Below are positions 60,167-64,000 of a DNA stretch of 64,000 bases, one piece after another (position 1 is the stretch's first letter; each line of letters starts with the position of its first letter). The DNA is from Rhabditoides inermis. Taxonomy: Eukaryota > Nematoda > Chromadorea > Rhabditida > Rhabditidae. The stretch is from assembly GCA_963966185.1 (NCBI GenBank), contig CAWZYM010000272.1:1280501-1344500 (forward strand). The letters are read 5' to 3'. Below the pieces are notes generated by a model. That model was not told the origin of the DNA and did no database searches. It saw nothing but the letters and a program-made list of their open reading frames with translations. The translations under genes and the position numbers were made by a program.

Positions 60167-61433
60167 TGTTTTCCTGAGTTTTCGATCAGCCACTCTCTTT
60201 CTATCTCTGACCTCTGATTCTCTCACTCGCGCACGCTCTCTGCGCGCGCTCTCTTTCTCATGCGATTAGAGACTAGAGCCAGAATGGGCAGCCGGCCTGA
60301 AATCAAATAGATCGATCGGTGAGGAGAGGGCGAGTGAGAGCGCTCGGCAGTTGAACAACGTGCGAATAGGGGAGGAGCAGAGCAGTGCGGGTGAGGCTGC
60401 TTTGATCTCTGTGCCACAACTTCCCAATTTTAACAGTAATACTACAATTAACATAATATGATAAGGAAGATCAGTTTAACGCACTCGGCTCTGCAATTAC
60501 AATTCATGACCGAGGTTTCAGTGGTTCAGAATCTAATGAAGTCTGTTTTATATGATACGTATGTGCATACATAAATGATTCCAAAAGAAACATTCGAATT
60601 CATTTGCAAACATCGCAAAACATTCGCAAAACAAACTGGCAGATATGAAGATCGAACGCGCCTGGTTAGCACCAGTACGCCCTCACCCTACCACTTGAGC
60701 TATTCCATATCATGATGAAACTTCTTTTAGAATATGGGGTGGCTAGCGCAGTGGATGAGCTATCATGCGGAAGGTCGTTCATCTCAGAAAAGTCACGGTG
60801 GAGTGACGACCACTCTCACAACTTTCGTGAGCCTCTAATCAGAATGGACCAATTGTAAGCAGCTAGCGATTTGTACTCGAGAGCCTTAGGTCAGTCCTCT
60901 TATTGGCTAGGTCGGCGGTTGTATAACTTGAAACTGCTGATAATCAAACTTTTAACGGTACATGCACTCGAGATATTACATGATAACTACTGAAGAATGG
61001 CTAGTTTACTCGTAGTAGAATTTCATTTCGACTAGCTAGTAACTTGCTAGGTAATGGAACTGCTTAGATGATGAAGGGAAGAAGATAGAAATTTGTAACG
61101 TGTGTAGCGCGTGTCAATGAGCGATCGGCAGAGGCGTGAGCGATTGGACCAAGTTATTTGGAAGGTTTCTAATTTAGATACATTCGTATATAACACAACA
61201 TTGTTCGGCAACACAAGATCTATCAGTTTCAAAAAAGCGGGAATCACAGAAACTATTTTATAATTTCAAACCAGTGAATCAGTGAATATTACTATGTAGA
61301 TGTAGTAGTGTTGTATAAGTTATTTTATTTTCAATCATGACAATCTGACTAGTGAGTTTGTAATATGTATGTTTTATTTTCGTAGTTCTCCAATGTGAAA
61401 AAAATTTCTTTGAAATTTGAGAAAAGGACATCC
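60167..61433. other. Intergenic with tRNA-like remnants
   Basis: The minus-strand segment 60712-60645 has TAGCTCAAGTGGTAGGGTG and GCGTTCGATCTTC (A- and B-box-like). The plus-strand segment at about 60735-60790 has GGCTAGCGCAGTGGATGAGC. Both look like degenerate tRNA-derived repeats. The block CGCACGCTCTCTGCGCGCGC near 60230 resembles 59510-59545 before the foldback. No gene is called. Confidence 0.4.
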
Positions 61434-61807
61434 ATTCTCTTTCAAAAAGTACGTAAGTAAAGAGAAGAGGTTTGTCCGGATCTGATTCAACAAAAGCACA
61501 TGCATAAAATCTCTTTGCAGCTGACTAAATATTTAAAACAAACCTGCTCTTTTGAATTTATGAAATTAGAACATAAATATTATGCATTATAATAATTATA
61601 GTGAACTATAATAAAAATTTGGCTTTTGTCACAGTCACCTCCATTATATATTTTTTCAATGTTCAGAAACACATTTCAGAGTGATTCGAAAGAGCAGGTT
61701 TGTTTTGATTATTTAGTCAGCTGCAAAGAGATTTTATGCATGTGCTTTTGTTGAATCAGATCCGGACAAACCTCTTCTCTTTACTTACGTACTTTTTGAA
61801 AGAGAAT
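61434..61807. mobile_element. MITE A, copy 2
   Basis: 374 bp with inverted ends of about 120 bp (ATTCTCTTTCAAAAAGTACG against CGTACTTTTTGAAAGAGAAT) and the same internal blocks as the copy at 26535-26959 (AGGTTTGT, GCACATGCATAAA, AGAGCAGGTTTGTTTTGA). Confidence 0.9.
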
Positions 61808-63678
61808 AAACACTTGTAATAATAATGTTTATCTGCCGTGACATAACACACATGAATATGTGAAATAGCGAACAGGATATGGCAAATATGGAGCTGGCCC
61901 TAGGCGAATTGGTGTAAACAATCAGCTACTTCAACCTAAAAATGCAGTGACTTTTGTTGAACTCTACTTAGGTAACTCTGGGCATGAGTAATAAAACGCG
62001 TTCAAGAGAGCTAGTTGCAGAAAATTAGCCTTCAAACACCCAACGATCGCACTACGCCAAAAGCACCACGGCTCTTGTTTTCTTCTTTTTTCGCTTATCT
62101 ATGTGGCGAGTACTGTATCTGTGATTTCACGTTGGAGACGCGAAAATATGCAGGCGCCAAACAGTAATCGGTTCAACTCGATCGCTGTTAAAAAAACAAT
62201 GTTTCTATCGGTGTCTTACGGTTTCACTCTGTGCGCCATATTCATGTACGAACAATGAAAAAGTTTAAAATAAGTTACGGTTTCACTCTGTGCGCCATTT
62301 CATAACAGAACTATCAGGAACTGTTTCTCAATCGGTCGTTGCGCTTTTAACAACGACGCAAAGCGCTCATTTCCTGCATAGTTTCCGCACAACTATTACC
62401 GATAAAAAGGTATTCTGTGTAAAACTCATATTTGCGTCACTGTAATATCATCGATTGCGTTCATCGGTTCTGCGAAATGATTTGTTTCACTCATACTGAG
62501 TACTTATTTATGTACCTGCTCAATGAACGATCACTATGTTTGCAAGCGAATCAAGTTACTGTACAGAAGACGGTACTTTGCTTATGAACATTAAGTTTTT
62601 TTTGTCACTGTAATGCCAGTTCCTCAGACACATTTAGAAACTATCAGGACACGGTTAATTTTTCGAAAATGTCTAGACGACATCATAATTATCGGTTTTG
62701 ATCGCTCTTAACTGTTTCTCAAAAAAAAGTTAGTCGCAAGTTTTTAAAAATCTAAATAAATTGTGCTCTGTGCAGACGATTAAAACTTGAGTTTTCAAAA
62801 AATGTTGACAATTATATATGAGTGTTTCCTAACCTTCAATTTTCAATTGTTAAACTCGCTGCTCTTACACAGTGACACAGTGAGTGTCGTCACGACTACA
62901 ATACACCTTTGGTTCATGTCATGTTTCCGCATGATTCAACTTTTGCATGAACGACTATTCAGTACGAGTAATTTTGCAGCTATGTTTAACGTGATTCACT
63001 TTTTAGTTACGAAAAACATGCTTGTGAATCTATCCTCATGTTTGTCGATGAAACCGTGATTCCGGATGTGTAGTCATGAGAAGTATCGTGATTTTTCGTG
63101 AGCATCAGATTAATATATGTACACAGATTCAAAATCATAATGAAATATTCAAGTTCAATTAATAAGAATATGAGTGAATGTAATACAACTATGAAAGTTC
63201 AGATGTTGACGTTAAATACAGTGAAAAAAACTTGAAATGAAATAATCAATAAACTACATATACAGGTGAGGCGACGAGTAAAAAAAATGCGCGCAAACTG
63301 AGCCACTCTGGGAAACTTTGTGTTCACTTACTGAATTTTTCTGGTCATTTTTTACTGTCTGTTTATTATCTGTCCTCTTTCTTGTTTCTGTGATCGCTAA
63401 CTGCATGAAGAAGCGAGGGCAGAAAAGAGTATGGAATCTTGTTTTATGCTAGTACATTCAGAAGTGACACTAAAATGTCGAATATGCGTTTTTATCTTCC
63501 ACGTGAGTCACCCAACAAAAAGCAGAGTACAACATATGTGAACACGTTCAACCGCCTTTCAAAAAACCGCGTGACAGCAAGTACAATTGTTTTCGATACA
63601 ATCGTTTTATTTCGTGGACCAGGTGCTACACATCTTCAACTTTGAGTCAAATAGCGACCCAGTAGCCCTGCTTGATAG
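61808..63678. other. Right-end region, no sure gene
   Basis: ACGGTTTCACTCTGTGCGCC is repeated at 62218 and 62277, a short duplication of about 60 bp. Frames at 62787-63059 and 63439-63645 (MSNMRFYLPRESP) have no recognised domain. They could be 5' exons of a receptor ending outside the window, which cannot be shown. Confidence 0.35.
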
Positions 63679-63771
63679 TGTGGTCAATAGCGATTGCGTT
63701 TGCTGACCTGTTTGTCGGAAAACTGAATCCGAATTCAGGCGAAAAGTTGTACTTCTATTATCTCTTTTTTT
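63679..63771 (+). CDS. Possible seven-transmembrane receptor exon (TM2-like), partial
   Basis: Between an AG acceptor-like site (63677-63678) and a GTAAGC donor (63772) the frame reads WSIAIAFADLFVGKLNPNSG and EKLYFYYLFF. ADLFVG resembles the A-D-L motif of TM2 in class A-type receptors. Neighbouring exons could not be joined with certainty and the window ends soon after. Treat this as a hint only. Confidence 0.25.
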
Positions 63772-64000
63772 GTAAGCAATGTTTTTGTAGCACTGCTATA
63801 CCGATTTGAAAACGCACGAATTTGTTTACAAATTTTAGGCGTCTTTTCAACAGTGTTCTTTTTTTTCAAATCAAGGAAGTAGTTCGTTGAATAATGTATC
63901 CAACGCATACCTACAATTTTTTTGAATTCAGTTGCAAGTTAAGAACACACAAAATAACACACATCTGAGAACTGCCGACCTATTTGTTCAAACTCAAATG

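Overview
The window reads as nematode nuclear DNA. The evidence is the many short introns with GT donors and TTTTCAG-type acceptors, three families of nematode-type seven-transmembrane chemoreceptors (Srx-like, Sra-superfamily-like and Str-like), a C-type lectin gene of the secreted nematode kind, and an expanded-family GT11 fucosyltransferase-like gene. No species is named because nothing in the sequence fixes it. Gene density is low, and most of the window is repeats.

Layout. 1-1.55 kb: the 3' part of a C-type lectin pseudogene, repeated almost identically 28,007 bp downstream. 1.75-5.57 kb (minus): a broken Srx-like receptor running into a GA/CT microsatellite. 5.6-7.8 kb: dispersed repeats. 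7.8-26.2 kb: a long array without genes, made of head-to-tail units that mostly begin TC and end CTAG or CTGA after a GC-rich hairpin (the termini expected of non-autonomous Helitron-like elements), with internal 129-bp, 139-bp, 601-bp and 639-bp tandem repeats. 26.5-27.0 kb: a MITE. 27.7-29.3 kb: second lectin copy. 31.8-34.8 kb: an intact ten-exon GT11 gene whose largest intron holds a tRNA-derived SINE with a MITE nested in it. 35.1-35.5 kb: a reverse transcriptase remnant. 40.1-41.5 and 45.9-47.8 kb: two intact eight-exon Sra-like receptor genes. 51.2-52.1 kb: the 5' part of a Str receptor. 52.2-57.1 kb: an inverted, diverged partial copy of the 7.8-26.2 kb array. 57.8-58.9 kb: the 3' part of another Str-like receptor. 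59.6-60.2 kb: a foldback element. 60.3-64 kb: tRNA-like remnants, a second MITE copy and a doubtful receptor exon at the edge.

The intact genes are a Golgi-type glycosyltransferase and two chemoreceptors. They lie in a 26-kb island between two inverted arms of the repeat array, and the receptor genes next to the arrays are truncated. No operon or shared pathway is visible. The most unusual structure is the contiguous TC...CTRR unit array, together with a 17-bp minisatellite whose monomer itself begins TC and ends CTAG. Gene models were spliced by eye from reading frames and intron phases and have no transcript support.
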